A stretch of DNA of 64,000 bases, from NCBI RefSeq assembly GCF_000341345.1, contig NC_020303.1, positions 1-64,000 of the forward strand, given 5' to 3'. Made by a program: the position numbers and the translations under genes. The notes under the pieces were generated by a model. The model did no database searches. It was not told the DNA's origin and saw only the letters and a program-made list of their open reading frames with translations. Below are positions 63,554 through 64,000 of the stretch, piece after piece. The stretch's first letter is position 1, and each line of letters begins with the position of its first letter. This DNA is from Corynebacterium halotolerans YIM 70093 = DSM 44683 (lineage in GTDB: Bacteria; Actinomycetota; Actinomycetes; Mycobacteriales; Mycobacteriaceae).

Positions 63554-64000
63554 TGTGAATGTCCTTTCGCTGGGAAATGCTTTTGGAGGTGACGAAGTAG
63601 CCTCCGAGCGGGGGCGCCCCTTCGGTTAATAGCTACCCTATACCCATAGGGGGTATATATCAAGGGTGTGAGTGATCAGGGCAAGTAGGGAGGGTGCTCA
63701 TGACCGCCCGGTGCCCTTCAGTGCTGCCTTGACCTCGCCCGAACGGCAGGGCGTTTGCCGAGCTCGCGTGGTGACCGGCTTTTCTGCCGGGCTTGCACTG
63801 GCCGGGGATCCGTCTCTGAGGTGGGGAGACGATAAAAGGGTGGCCGCTCGAGTCCGGCATGGGCCGATAGCACTCGAAGGGCCACCCCTGTTGGACGGTG
63901 TCTCAGGTGAGATGTCCTCGTCGGCCACAGCGGACATGCTCGGCACCCTGATCTCGCCCGGGTCGGGCCGGGATGCGGGGCAGGCGTCGCCGGCTAGTGG
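63554..64000. other. copZ promoter region and right end of the window
   Basis: A CsoR-like dyad at 63634-63655 is built of TACCC, TATACCCATAG and GGGGTA and controls copZ, which is read leftwards. Further right there is no gene. A long imperfect hairpin occupies 63838-63887: GGGTGGCC (63838-63845) pairs with GGCCACCC (63880-63887), and TCGAGT (63848-63853) with ACTCGA (63872-63877). GGTGTCTCAG at 63898-63907 looks like a half-copy of the dispersed 28-bp dyads. Confidence 0.55.

Overview
The window reads as part of a large, high-GC actinobacterial plasmid, most likely from Corynebacterium or a near relative. The plasmid call rests on the left end: a parA/small DNA-binding-protein partition operon, a RepA-type initiator, and an iteron origin with a DnaA box. 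The host call rests on actinobacterial gene forms (CopD-CtaG fusion, SURF1, DUF2771, cydABDC, leaderless ArsR/CmtR-type regulators) and was not tested by any search. Layout: 1-2.4 kb holds partition, RepA and the origin. 2.7-7.1 kb holds a secreted HNH/excalibur nuclease-like lipoprotein with a stop codon in its signal peptide, and an adenine methyltransferase overlapping a putative restriction enzyme. 7.1-12.6 kb holds a proline-hydroxylase/EamA-exporter operon with a divergent LysR regulator; the exporter is split by one of three apparently identical 1311-bp IS3-family copies. 12.6-15 kb holds two serine recombinases (one 5'-truncated) and repeated short motifs. 15.3-19.9 kb holds two CNNM/CorC-like membrane proteins, a DUF302 protein and a DUF305 lipoprotein. 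20-24 kb holds a MITE-like element, the third IS3 copy and a DUF418-type membrane protein. 24.2-31 kb holds a two-component system, an ArsR/MFS pair and two CDF exporters. 31-34.5 kb holds SURF1 and an IS630 element nested inside an IS3-family relic. 34.6-44 kb holds a ZIP transporter, a CadA-like ATPase with CmtR-like regulator, CopC, CopD-CtaG, an M23 peptidase, a second CmtR-like regulator and a DsbA/VKOR pair. 44.3-54 kb holds cydABDC, lgt, a DUF2771 protein and a lone pdxS. 54.6-58.4 kb holds a second DUF305 protein, an MntR-like regulator, a gutted Mn-binding lipoprotein gene and MntH. 58.4-63.6 kb holds IS30 and IS5 elements, a small copD relic, and the csoR-YHS-copA-copZ copper locus with two CsoR-like operators. 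Function: most cargo concerns transition metals (Cu, Zn/Cd/Pb, Mn, perhaps Ni/Co). Beside it sits an envelope redox set (DsbA/VKOR, bd oxidase and its CydDC exporter, SURF1, Lgt) that could keep respiration and extracytoplasmic protein folding working under metal stress; that link is inference. The most unusual signal is a family of five dispersed 28-30 bp dyads with a variable central dinucleotide, shaped like serine-recombinase crossover sites. They fall at or near cargo-block boundaries and two lie beside the serine recombinase genes.
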